Origin: Marmoricola sp. OAE513
GTDB taxonomy: Bacteria; Actinomycetota; Actinomycetes; Propionibacteriales; Nocardioidaceae
Direction: 5' to 3'
Length of the DNA: 64,000 nucleotides
Assembly (NCBI RefSeq): GCF_040546585.1
Contig: NZ_JBEPOC010000001.1
Span: 2,728,001-2,792,000 of the forward strand
Shown here: positions 8,790 through 18,800 of the stretch, piece by piece
Layout of the letters: each line of letters begins with the position of its first letter
Position numbering within the stretch: position 1 is the stretch's first letter
The notes under the pieces: generated by a model
The model's input: only the letters and a program-made list of their open reading frames with translations
Databases searched by the model: none
What the model was told of the DNA's origin: nothing
Translations under genes and position numbers: made by a program

Positions 8790-11228
8790 ATGGGTGCGCT
8801 GAATCACTCTGCCTCCACTGCGCTCGACCTCGCGGTGCTCGTACGCCATCTGCTGCGACGCTGGATGCTGCGCGACGACCGCGCAGTGCCGGTCGACGTT
8901 CAGAGCGAAGTCTCCGAGAAGTTGAGATCTGTGGCTTACGACGTCGGCCTTCTGGAGGCGGCGACGAACCGCTGGACGGCGACTCCCTGGTCGCCCGAAT
9001 GGCTCGACGCGAGCAGCGCCCCCTGTGATGCTGCTGCGCTCGCCGGCACCCAGGCAGGGGAGCGGTTTCACCCAGACCCTCTGTTGGCCGACCCCTTCTT
9101 CGAGGCGCTGACGCCATTCAAGACCTATCGCACCGCTGGACAGCGAGCAGCATGTCGCGCAGCGATCTCCTCACCCGAGGGAGCAACGGTCCTGTGCATG
9201 CTTCCGACGGGTTCTGGCAAGACTGAAATTGCACTGACCCTCTCGGCGCGGAAAAAGTCCGGAGTCACGGTCATCATCGTGCCAACGCTCGCCCTGGCCG
9301 CCGATTTCGAGCGGCGCTTTCGCGAACTCTACGTACAGATGAACCCCCGGATTAAGCCGGAGACGTTGAACTTCGCCTGGACATCCAACACGCCCGATCC
9401 GGTCAAGGTTCAGATGAAGGACCTGATCGAAAAGGGTCAGTTGCCGATCGTCGTCACCTCGCCGGAGTCGATGACGCGGAGCTTGCGCCAGACGATGATG
9501 TGGGCTGCGGAGACTGGTCGCTTCCGCGGCTTCGTCATCGATGAGGCGCACCTGGTCTCGCAGTGGGGCCGATCCTTTCGGCCCGAGTTCCGCACGCTCG
9601 CGGACTTCCGTCGCGACCTGTTGAATCGCGCCGCAGAATACGGTCACGACCGAGCTGTAACGCTGTTGCTCAGTGCGACTCTCGGTGCCCCCGAGATGAC
9701 CGATTTGCTCTCGCTGTTCGCAGAACCGGGGCCCTGTGCACTTGTTGTCGCCAATGCCTTGCGGTCGGAGCCCGACATTTGGATTGCACGGTCTGAAACA
9801 TCCGAGGTGCGTGCCGATCGAGTGCTGGAGGCGCTTGCTCACGTCCCGCGCCCGGCAGTCCTCTATGTCACAGCGCCGAAGAATGCCGATGACTGGGCCG
9901 CCACCTTGCGGGCACGTGGCTATGGCCGCATCGCCGTCGTCACTGGGGAGACCGCACCCGCCGAACGGGCCCGCGTGCTGAACAAGATCAGGGCAACTGA
10001 GCCAAACGGCGAGGCTATTGACCTAGTAGTGGCAACGTCTGCCTTCGGCCTAGGCATCGACTACCCCGGCATCCGATCCGTCGTGCACGCCTGCCTGCCT
10101 GAGACTGTCGACCGGTGGTACCAGGAGATCGGTCGAGGTGGTCGAGATGGCGCGGCGAGCGCCGAGTTCCTCCTTACAGCACCCCCGGACCGAGACGAAG
10201 CGGCCAGTCTCGCGGTCCGGATTCTCGGGGCGGAGAAGTCGGCCAAACGTTGGAAGAACTTGTGGACCCACCGCACTGTCCGCGAGGGCAAGGACTACAT
10301 CAACCTGGAGAGCACCACCGGTGTTGGCAAGGGTGACTACAACCGATTCTGGAACGCGCAACTCATCCAGGGGTTGGTGGAGTTGAAACAACTATCGCGT
10401 CGCCTGGTCGGCGTCGACGAACTGCGGGACCTGCTCGTAGGGGATGACGCGGTCACGTCGGACTGGGTAGCGGTGGAACTGATCTCGGCGGAGCTCAACG
10501 CGCCCGGCTTCTGGGACGGGCCGTGGGAGCAATGGCGCGAGCGGGAGTCAGCGCATTCCCGCAATGCCCTTGCAGCGATGACGAAAGTGGCCAGCGGCGA
10601 CCTGCGCGCCTGCGATGGTATTACTGCCGCCTATGCGCCCGATCCTGCTCTCTCGGAAGCCTGGTCGGATCGCCTGCACTGGATGAAGCCGCTCGGTCCC
10701 TGCGGGCGGTGCCCTGGGTGTCGTGCTGCAAAACTCGCTGTCCAGGTTGACCCGCCACCGCGGCCCCAACAGGTCTGGGCGACATCCGCCGATTTGAGTG
10801 ACGGGCTGCGCTCGTTCGCGGCTGCCTCCCGGGCGAAGAACGGTCTGGTGGTTCTCATCGAACGACCAGGGGAAGACCTGGCCGATGAGTTGGCCACCGC
10901 ACTGGTGCGTGAGGGCGTGCAACATCTGGCTGGTGAGTTCAAGCAGGTACCGAAATCACCGCTGGGAGTTCCGCTGTTTCGCGACCAACTGCCTCTGGCG
11001 CGAGAGAACCTTGCGCCAGTCTCGAGCTTCTCGCGCTTCGCGGTCGGAGATGCGGTTCCGCGTAGCTGGCTATCGCGCTCTGCTGCCCCGAGACGAGATG
11101 CGTCTGGTCACGAACTTATCGATGTCTTACTTGTTCCCGAGAGCACCCGCATTGCCGGGAAGGAACTCGGACGTGACATTCCCGCCTCGCTGGGGGCGAC
11201 CGCCATTGAGCTTCTGAGGAAGGGTTGA
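8790..11228 (+). CDS. dpdF: DpdF, RecQ-like helicase of the Dpd system; 5' end probably frameshifted
   Basis: The uninterrupted frame from ATG 8790 encodes 812 residues of a RecQ-type SF2 helicase. Motif I is MLPTGSGKTEIAL (about residue 137), motif II DEAH with LVSQWGRSFRPE (about 250), then LSATL, ATSAFGLGIDYPG and QEIGRGGRDG (about 445). A CxxCxxC cluster (CGRCPGC) lies near residue 638. The natural start is probably ATG 8702, overlapping the dpdE stop (TGATG). That frame gives 21 residues and then stops, while the main frame is already open and protein-like from about 8736 (PYPVDFDDDLHRRLMGAL). One extra G in the GGGG run at 8744-8747 would join them. Confidence 0.8.
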   Translation: MGALNHSASTALDLAVLVRHLLRRWMLRDDRAVPVDVQSEVSEKLRSVAYDVGLLEAATNRWTATPWSPEWLDASSAPCDAAALAGTQAGERFHPDPLLADPFFEALTPFKTYRTAGQRAACRAAISSPEGATVLCMLPTGSGKTEIALTLSARKKSGVTVIIVPTLALAADFERRFRELYVQMNPRIKPETLNFAWTSNTPDPVKVQMKDLIEKGQLPIVVTSPESMTRSLRQTMMWAAETGRFRGFVIDEAHLVSQWGRSFRPEFRTLADFRRDLLNRAAEYGHDRAVTLLLSATLGAPEMTDLLSLFAEPGPCALVVANALRSEPDIWIARSETSEVRADRVLEALAHVPRPAVLYVTAPKNADDWAATLRARGYGRIAVVTGETAPAERARVLNKIRATEPNGEAIDLVVATSAFGLGIDYPGIRSVVHACLPETVDRWYQEIGRGGRDGAASAEFLLTAPPDRDEAASLAVRILGAEKSAKRWKNLWTHRTVREGKDYINLESTTGVGKGDYNRFWNAQLIQGLVELKQLSRRLVGVDELRDLLVGDDAVTSDWVAVELISAELNAPGFWDGPWEQWRERESAHSRNALAAMTKVASGDLRACDGITAAYAPDPALSEAWSDRLHWMKPLGPCGRCPGCRAAKLAVQVDPPPRPQQVWATSADLSDGLRSFAAASRAKNGLVVLIERPGEDLADELATALVREGVQHLAGEFKQVPKSPLGVPLFRDQLPLARENLAPVSSFSRFAVGDAVPRSWLSRSAAPRRDASGHELIDVLLVPESTRIAGKELGRDIPASLGATAIELLRKG

Positions 11229-11231
11229 ACC

Positions 11232-12134
11232 GTGGACTACTTGAAGGGCAACGCGACAGCGAGTGCCGGGGCGATCTATGTGATCTGTCGCCACTTGGCG
11301 CGCGCGGGCGGTCCGATCACCGGCGTTGAGTTGCGTCGTGCTGTTCGTCCTCTCCCCGAACATCAGGGCGACGATGACCAGGGCAAGGCCAGCGACTCGC
11401 TGGCGACCTCGCTCAAGGTTGCCGTTGGAATCGGCGCGATTGTCGAAGACTCGAATTCGGCTTGGAGCGTGGAGCCGGCTATCGCGGAAGGGATAGCGGC
11501 GGCCGGAAGCGACGCGGCAGCATGGTTCCGAGCCGAACTCCTGCGTCGGATCAACGCTGAGGCCATGGCGTCATTAGCAGCCAAGGAGAAGCCCGCGGAC
11601 CTCGTTCTAGGGATGGCTTGGTTCCTCCAGCAGGATCCGTTGAAACCGTTGGGGGCCGTGTTCGGCAATGGCGCGGAAGCGACCCTTGGGCAGTTGGCAA
11701 TGGCGGACGGCACGGCCGTAAAGGCCGTTGAAAACGCGGAACAGTGGCGATCGTTCCAGCGCTGGATTCTTGCTCTAGGTCTGGCTCGAAGCGTCGACGT
11801 CCCGGGGGCGAAAGTGGTCGTGGCTGATGCTTCCACCGCTATCGCCGACTCGCTGGCATATCTCCCGACGAGCGAGCGAGCCGGAGAATGGCTCGCGGCG
11901 TTGCGCAAACGCCTCCCGATCTTCGGGGCTAGCACGCTGCTGGCGGCATTGCCCGCGCCGCGGACGGGGTGGCACGACATCCCGCCGGCCGTATCGCTCG
12001 GGCTGCTCAAGTTAGAGAAGCGTGATGTGCTCGCCCTGGAGTCGGCCGACGACGGCCGGGGTGTCGTCACGGTGGGTCTCGGCGGCGGTTCGCGCCAAGT
12101 CGGCATCATCAAGGTGACGGGGGTGGCGGCGTGA
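11232..12134 (+). CDS. dpdG: DpdG, Dpd system protein of unknown function
   Basis: A 300-residue protein starting at GTG 11232, 3 bp after dpdF and overlapping dpdH by 4 bp (GTGA). The N-terminal 80 residues look like a winged-helix fold (AGAIYVICRHLARAGGPITG, then a conserved-looking SLKVAVGIGAIV). The rest is helical, with a beta-rich end (GVVTVGLGGGSRQVGIIKV). No catalytic motif is visible. It is assigned as DpdG from its place between the RecQ-like helicase and the large ATPase, and from its length. Confidence 0.7.
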   Translation: MDYLKGNATASAGAIYVICRHLARAGGPITGVELRRAVRPLPEHQGDDDQGKASDSLATSLKVAVGIGAIVEDSNSAWSVEPAIAEGIAAAGSDAAAWFRAELLRRINAEAMASLAAKEKPADLVLGMAWFLQQDPLKPLGAVFGNGAEATLGQLAMADGTAVKAVENAEQWRSFQRWILALGLARSVDVPGAKVVVADASTAIADSLAYLPTSERAGEWLAALRKRLPIFGASTLLAALPAPRTGWHDIPPAVSLGLLKLEKRDVLALESADDGRGVVTVGLGGGSRQVGIIKVTGVAA

Positions 12135-15100
12135 GTAACGAGACGATGGAGAAGTTCCGTTGCTGGAGCGGCGAGAAGGTCGCCGGCACGGTCTTCTCTG
12201 ACATTGGTGCGCTGGCGAGTGACGCCGACGCGATTTTCTTGGCAGCTCACACCCCGGTCGAACTAGACCGTAAGAAGGGGACCGAGACCGACGTCAACGC
12301 CGCGGGCGAGGCGCAAGTCCTCAAGACTCTCTTGGCGGACGTCGGCGATGGTCGACGCAACACCCTGATTGCGGTCACCGGCGAGTCAGGCAGTGGCAAG
12401 AGCCATGTGGTGCGTTGGGTCAACGCGCACGTCAGTCGGGAGGACGACCGCTACCGCGTGCTCTACGTGCCCAGGGCCGTTCAGACCTTGCGGGCGTTGC
12501 TGCACAAAATCGTGTCTGACCTGCCGGGCGTCGAGGGCACCGATCTCCTGGATCGGGTGGACGCCGCAATCGGCAAGGCGAGCCCGGGTGAACTCAAGGA
12601 CCGCTTGGTCAACGAGATGCGGATTGCGCTGAACTGGACGATTCAACCGCTGCCCGCTGAGGAAGGCGAGACTCCCGAGCAGGCCCAGGCGCGGGAGGAC
12701 CGTAACAACATTCTTGGCATCCCGGACGAGCAGGGTCGTCGCCGCGACGGCCTTGCCGATCTCCTGGAGGAGCCTCAGGTTAGCAAGGCACTCCTGCGTG
12801 AAGGAGGTCGGCTGGACCGACTGGTGGCGTCGTACTACGACGAGACCTCGCGCCGCGACGACAGTGAGGAGGCTTTCACGGAAGAAGACCTGCCGGTGCG
12901 TGTCGCAGGGATCCGGCGGACGCTGAGCGGTCGTCCAGACCTTGCCGAGTTGTGGAGCATGATCACCACCGACCCGACCGACGCACTGTCCTTGCTGGAG
13001 GACGCCCTCCGGCAGGCTGTGCCGGCCACCCTCGGCCTCCGATCCGCTTCGGGTGGGGACACCTTGGACGGGCTCTTCCGGCGATCTCGGCAGATTCTGA
13101 AGACGGAGGGCCGCGAACTCATACTGATCTTCGAGGACCTGACTCAGTTTGGCCTCGTCGACGGTGAACTGTACGACCAGTTCGCCACGGCACCGAGTGA
13201 CGAGGTCGCGCCATTGCGCGTGGTGTTCGCAGTCACCGATGGCGCCTTCGCCAGAATGGACAAGACCGTCTCGACCCGGGTGACAGACGTTTTCGAGGTC
13301 GGGGGCTCGGCTCTTTCGGATCCGCAGAAGTTCGTGGGTCGCTACCTGAACTTGGTCCGGGTTGGTGCGCCCCGCACCCGCGAGCTTTGGACCGAGAGTG
13401 GTCAGAATGCGGATACCCCGTGGATGGAGAACGCCTGCGCCACGCGGAATGAGGGTCAGGCCTGCCAGTTCCTGGACACCTGCCACGCGTCGTTCGGAAA
13501 GGTCGAGATCGAGGGATTCGGAGACGTCGGCCTGTACCCGTACAGCGTTCCGGCACTGCGCCGTGCGATCACTCATCTCGGGGACGAAGGCACTCCGCGC
13601 TTGGTACTCGACGAGTGCATCTCGACGAACCTCACCGAGGCAGACCCTCGGATCGCCGATGGCACCTATCCGCATGATCGAGTGAGAGATCGTTTCGATC
13701 GGCACGCGATCATGGCTCCCGATGCCCTAGTAGATGGCGTACCGGCGTCCGAAAGAGATCGCGCCTATTTGGCCCGCCTCATTTGGGGTGACGAGGTCGT
13801 GCCTCTCCCCGCTGGGATCGAGGAGGCGTTCTCGCTGACCAGTGGTACCGCCAAGGTCGCGACTACGAAGGCCGGCAGTTCAGTCCCTACGGCGACTCCC
13901 AAGACGGCCCCGGTTGCGCTCGGCGTGTCTTTGCAACCGAGCCCGTTGGAGCCGCTGTGGCAGTGGCAGAACGGTGCGGGCACGCTGATCGAGGATGAGG
14001 CGAATTACTACCGCGCAACGCTTCTTGCGCTTACGCAGTCACGTTTGCAGTTGGACCAGGATCTGGTGCACGTCCACAACGGCCATGGAAAGGCGATGCT
14101 CGCCAAGATCCTCAACCAGACGTCGTTCTACTTCGAGGGCGCCCGCGGCGCCGGTGCTGGCAAGGACTCGGTGCGTTTCGACCTGAAGCCGACTTCGGAG
14201 ACGGTGCGGATCCTCGTAGCGGCGCGCTGGTTCCGAGATCACGGGCATTTCGATCCTGCATTGGGAATCTGGGAGTGGCCGGCGGGGTTCAAGCCCGAAG
14301 ACCTGATGGTTCAACTCGAATCGACTCTTGACGAGTGGGCTGCTGCAGCTCGGGACAGGTTCCTTCAGGCTTCAGGCGGCCAGTCCCTCGCCGCCGATTC
14401 GGTGGGTATCCGCGCGGTGGCACTTGCTGCGCTCGGGCATGACCTCGTGGGGCTCCGTTCCACGGCAGACGTCTTGGCCGCTCGTACGCCGGTCACGGCG
14501 CCGACCGCTGGACCGTGGGGGAAGGTCCAAGTAGCTGCCGAGCAAGCACTCGGACTCGATGCCCAGGTCTACGTAGCAGAGTTCGCCGCAGTTCGGCAGG
14601 GTTCGGCAGGTGCCGCCCAGTTGGTCGACACACCGGATCTCGACCTTGCACTTGAGTCCTGGCTCAGCGATCCGGTCGAAGCGCTGAGACGAGTCAAGGA
14701 CACGAAGCCTGAGCCTGCCTTGGAACTGCGGGCCACTGCCCTACTGGCTGCACTGGAGGAGGCTGCAGATGCCGAGCGGCAGAACCTCGAGGGCGCTGTC
14801 GCCTTCTTGAACGACGGTCTAGGTGGGCTGGCGCCTTCGGTGGTTGCGGATCAGGCGCTTCAGATTGGCGATACCGCCAAGAAGAGCGGGCACTTCCGAC
14901 CCTCAGACGGTTGGGGTCAATTCAGCAGCGCGGTCAAAGTCCTCGAACCCCATGCGGGCACATTGCCGGTCCTGACAATCGCGGCCGGCCCGGCAGGGGT
15001 ACTCCAGGCGCAACACAACGGGCGGCGGCTTGTTCAGTTGGCCGGTGCACTCCGCGTCATCCAGCGGTGCCTGAAAGAAACCAAGGAGGAGTGCTTGCGA

Positions 15101-15202
15101 ACGGGAAGCGCCGCCGGCGACGTAGAGGGCTTGCGCACCGTCGTGAAGACCCAGATTGCCGACCTCGACGCTATCGTCAACAATCTCACCGGGAAGGGCT
15201 GA
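12131..15202 (+). CDS. dpdH: DpdH, large P-loop ATPase of the Dpd system
   Basis: A 1023-residue protein starting at GTG 12131, overlapping the dpdG stop. The Walker A motif is VTGESGSGKSHVVRW (about residue 83). A Walker B-like strand LILIFEDL lies near residue 328, as in STAND/AAA ATPases. The C-terminal half is helical with no enzymatic motif. It is followed after 3 bp by dpdI. DpdH is required for restriction in characterised Dpd systems; the exact role is unknown. It may couple ATP hydrolysis to the helicases (DpdE, DpdF, DpdJ) and the PLD nuclease (DpdK). Confidence 0.8.
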   Translation: MSNETMEKFRCWSGEKVAGTVFSDIGALASDADAIFLAAHTPVELDRKKGTETDVNAAGEAQVLKTLLADVGDGRRNTLIAVTGESGSGKSHVVRWVNAHVSREDDRYRVLYVPRAVQTLRALLHKIVSDLPGVEGTDLLDRVDAAIGKASPGELKDRLVNEMRIALNWTIQPLPAEEGETPEQAQAREDRNNILGIPDEQGRRRDGLADLLEEPQVSKALLREGGRLDRLVASYYDETSRRDDSEEAFTEEDLPVRVAGIRRTLSGRPDLAELWSMITTDPTDALSLLEDALRQAVPATLGLRSASGGDTLDGLFRRSRQILKTEGRELILIFEDLTQFGLVDGELYDQFATAPSDEVAPLRVVFAVTDGAFARMDKTVSTRVTDVFEVGGSALSDPQKFVGRYLNLVRVGAPRTRELWTESGQNADTPWMENACATRNEGQACQFLDTCHASFGKVEIEGFGDVGLYPYSVPALRRAITHLGDEGTPRLVLDECISTNLTEADPRIADGTYPHDRVRDRFDRHAIMAPDALVDGVPASERDRAYLARLIWGDEVVPLPAGIEEAFSLTSGTAKVATTKAGSSVPTATPKTAPVALGVSLQPSPLEPLWQWQNGAGTLIEDEANYYRATLLALTQSRLQLDQDLVHVHNGHGKAMLAKILNQTSFYFEGARGAGAGKDSVRFDLKPTSETVRILVAARWFRDHGHFDPALGIWEWPAGFKPEDLMVQLESTLDEWAAAARDRFLQASGGQSLAADSVGIRAVALAALGHDLVGLRSTADVLAARTPVTAPTAGPWGKVQVAAEQALGLDAQVYVAEFAAVRQGSAGAAQLVDTPDLDLALESWLSDPVEALRRVKDTKPEPALELRATALLAALEEAADAERQNLEGAVAFLNDGLGGLAPSVVADQALQIGDTAKKSGHFRPSDGWGQFSSAVKVLEPHAGTLPVLTIAAGPAGVLQAQHNGRRLVQLAGALRVIQRCLKETKEECLRTGSAAGDVEGLRTVVKTQIADLDAIVNNLTGKG

Positions 15203-15205
15203 CCG

Positions 15206-15889
15206 ATGACCACGATGCCGGCATGGTTGACCGAAGCGGCTGATGCTGTCTCTGCCGCGACCGACACCGCCAAGGTGCAGACGCAGGTTGACACGCTGAC
15301 CGAGGCCCAACGCAACCTGGGCGCCCCGCTTGCCAAGTTGACGGCCTTGAGCAGCGCCACCACTGCCGGAGGCGGAACCTGGTTCGAGGGCTACATCGCA
15401 TCTCCCGAGGTCTTTGAGGCGCTCAAGGCCGCCGCGAAGGAGCCGACTCAGGGCAACTTGGGGACGCTCAGCCGAGTACTGAACTCGTACGTGACTGCAG
15501 CCGAAAACAAGGCGATGGCGGATTGGGCGGCCTATGGAAGTGGCCGTATGGGCGCGGTCCCCGACCTGCTCCAACTGGCGGGGACCTTGGCAGCCGTCGC
15601 AAGTGTTGCGCCGCTGGCCGCGGCGCTGAAGGACGTGTTGCACCAGTTGGTACCCGCTACCAACAAGTTCCCGACCCCGGCGGCGTTCGACCTTCTAGAC
15701 GAGGCAGAAGCCCGTCTGAACGACCTGGAGGCCGCTCTCAAGCCAGACAGCGTTCGTCAGTTCTTCTCTGCGGTTGCTCGCGACGGAGCGTCGCTAGCGA
15801 TGCTCACCGAAGATGTTCGGTCATGGCTCGCTTCGAACGGGGCGGAGCAGAGCTTCCGGATCGTGGCGGGGAGCCCGACCGAGGGATGA
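15206..15889 (+). CDS. dpdI: DpdI-like small helical protein of the Dpd operon
   Basis: A 227-residue protein, Ala/Leu-rich and almost entirely helical, with no Cys/His clusters or catalytic signatures. Stretches such as LLDEAEARLNDLEAAL suggest short coiled coils. It starts 3 bp after dpdH and overlaps dpdJ by 4 bp (ATGA). Identity as DpdI is inferred from position between the ATPase and the large helicase. It is probably a structural subunit or adaptor. Confidence 0.6.
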   Translation: MTTMPAWLTEAADAVSAATDTAKVQTQVDTLTEAQRNLGAPLAKLTALSSATTAGGGTWFEGYIASPEVFEALKAAAKEPTQGNLGTLSRVLNSYVTAAENKAMADWAAYGSGRMGAVPDLLQLAGTLAAVASVAPLAAALKDVLHQLVPATNKFPTPAAFDLLDEAEARLNDLEAALKPDSVRQFFSAVARDGASLAMLTEDVRSWLASNGAEQSFRIVAGSPTEG

Positions 15890-18800
15890 GTGATATTCAG
15901 GCGGCACTGACCGTGCTCGAACTGCGCGAGGCCGAGTTGCTTTCCTGGGGAGCAGTTGGCGCGCAGTGGACCCGGGAAGAGGCTGAGGCGGTCCTGGCCG
16001 ATCACGGGGACGGCCCGGCGCTCTTCGCCGATCTGGAACGACTCGGTCTGCTCGTCCCGACTCCCACGAATGGGTATAGGACCCGGAGCGCGGAGACGAT
16101 GCGCCTGCTGGCGACCCTCCGTCAAGCGTTCCGCGACGACCGAATCCTCAACGGCCGGCCGTTGGTGCTCGATTACCGTTTCCTGCAGCGCCCCCGCCGC
16201 CGTCCACGTCGCGATATTGATCGTGCCCAGGTCGTTTCCGGTCTCGGCGACGCCCTCGGTTCGGCTGGCAAGGCCACAGTCACAGCGCTGGCACCGCCAA
16301 CATTGTCGGCGTTTCAAGAGCGATCGACCGCATCGATCTTGACGGCCCTGAATTCGCCGAACCCGCGAGCCGGTGTCGTCGTCACCGCTGGCACAGGCAG
16401 CGGAAAGACGCTTGCGTTCTACCTTCCACTGCTCGCCTGGTTGTCCGACCATGTTCAACCCCAGTCCGGAAAGACGTCGGCACTCGCGCTCTACCCTCGT
16501 AACGAACTACTCAAGGACCAATTGCAGACGTTGGTCGGTTTGTCGCTGGACCTGATGGCACGGGTTCCCGGTTCGACTCCGCTGAGCATTGCCAGTTGGT
16601 TCGGCCCCACACCGCAGGCATCGTTCTATGTCTCGGAGCAGTGGCGTCTTCAGGGGGCGGGCTACCTCTGTCCCCATCTGCGGTGCCCGAATTGTTCGGG
16701 TGAACTGATCTGGCCCAAGGCCGCGCTCAGTGCGAAGGAGGAGCGTCTGGAGTGCTTGGAGCCTTCCTGCGCCACCGTCATTCCTGGTTCGGTGCTACGC
16801 CTGACGCGAGACTCGGCCCAGAAGAACCCCGCCGACATCATGCTCAGCACCACCGAATCGCTGAACCGGCAGTTGTCCGTCCCCAAGAATCTGCGCGCTT
16901 TCGGCATCTCGACGCAAAGTCTCAGGGCCGTGCTCCTCGACGAGATCCACACCTACGAGGGCACAACGGGTGCTCAAAACGCGGTGTTGCTGCGCCGCCT
17001 CCGCAAGGCCCTCGGCAAACAGGTGGTGTGGGCCGGCCTGTCCGCGACGTTGACCGATGCCGGTGACTTCTTTGGACGCCTCGTCGACCTGAACCCGGGC
17101 GATGTCACCGTGATCGAGCCCGCATTCAGCGAACTCGAGGAGTCTGGAGCGGAGTATCTGGTTGCCCTGCGCCATGACCCGCACAGCAGTACAGGTCCAC
17201 TGTCCGCCTCGATCCAGGCAGCGATGTCGCTATCGCGCAGCCTCGACGTCCTGCACGGAAACCCTTTCAACCCGCCGATCGATTCTGAAGGGCTGGTCGG
17301 AACCCGGCTGTTCGCCTTCACCGACAAGCTCGACAGCACGAACCGGTTGTTCTGGGACCTGCTCGATGCTGAGGGTTGGTCCTGGCCTGGCCGCCCGAAT
17401 CCGAGTCACAACCCCCACACGCTTGCGCACCTGCGCTCTCCGAGCCAGGACCAGTTGGCTGTAGGACAACGGCAAGCCGCTGACGAGCGTGACCAGGACG
17501 GACAACTGTGGTGGCTCGCAGAGCTCTTGGGACACGACGTCGACGGCGACGTTCAAAAGAAGCTAGACCGCACAAGTTCCCAGGACAGCGGCGTGGCGAC
17601 TGACGCAGACATCGTGATCGCGACCGCCAGTTTGGAGGTCGGATTCGACGACGACCGTGTCGGCGCCGTGCTCCAACACAAGGCTCCGCACGACGTGGCG
17701 CAGTTCTTGCAGCGCAAGGGCCGCGCGGGCCGAAATGCAGCCACCCGTCCCTGGACCGTAGTTGTGCTGAGCAATTTTGGCCGGGATCGAGATGCGTGGG
17801 ACGCCTACGACGCATTGTTCAGCCCGATCGTTCCGGCTCGGTCTCTGCCGATCGAGAACCTTTACGTTCTCCGTATCCAGGCGGTCTACAGCCTCCTCGA
17901 TTGGCTCGCGGCGGAACTCGATCTCAAGTACCAGAGTTCGTGGGCTCTCGGCAGTGGCCCGGCGGATCTCCTGCACCCTAAGAACGCAAACAAGGTGCCA
18001 GGGACCCGTGCGCAGCAGACTGCGATGGCCGATCTCCTCGGGCGGTTGTTGCGAGAAGGAACTGAGCGTGACCTCCTGCGTCGGCACCTGCGCAGGAGTT
18101 TGGCCCTCGGCGACGGGCCGCACGCCGAGCGGATAGTTGACCAGATCTTCTGGGAGGCGCCTCGCCCGCTACTGACAGGGGTAATCCCGACGCTGCGCCG
18201 AAGACTGATCGACCAGTGGGAGGGGGAGCGTCCGACTCCCGATGATTCCGGGCTCAAGCATCGGACTCCGTTGCGGGATTTCGTCCCGGGCAACCTCTTC
18301 GACGAGTTGATGGTCCCGGACGTTTCCTTCTCCGTGCCGTGGGCGGGCAATGAGGTCCAAAGTGAGCATTTGCCTGCGCTGCGGGCCATCCGCGAGTTCC
18401 TGCCTGGCAATGTGTCGCGGCACTTCGGGGTCTGGGCCACCCACAAGCGGCATTGGGTCCCGCTTCCCGAAGACCGAGACGATGACGGCGTCCGATGGGT
18501 AGACGTCGCAACCTACGGTGGTACCCAGGTCGACGAGACCGAGGTCGCCGGCCAGGCGGTCACCGTGTTCGCCCCTCTGGCGGTCACGTTGTCGTCGGTC
18601 GACTCGAACGTGTCCGACTCTTCGTCAATGCGAGCGAACTGGCAGTTCGCGGTGACGCCACTGGGCGCCGGAGTGTCGCTGACTCTGCCGCCATCGGTGA
18701 CCACCTTGATTCCGCAACTCTCGTCGCATTTGCATGTCCAGGGCGGTGGCGTCCGGCTGATGCGTTACACGGCCGATGCGACCGGGGTGCTTCGGATCAA

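Noticed and set aside
12386-13705. Reverse-strand open frame of 439 codons antisense to dpdH
   Set aside because: Lies over the dpdH Walker A region; composition and lack of motifs mark it as a shadow.
15523-15885. Upstream extension of dpdJ
   Set aside because: It would overlap most of dpdI in another frame; the ATGA start at 15886 fits the operon pattern.
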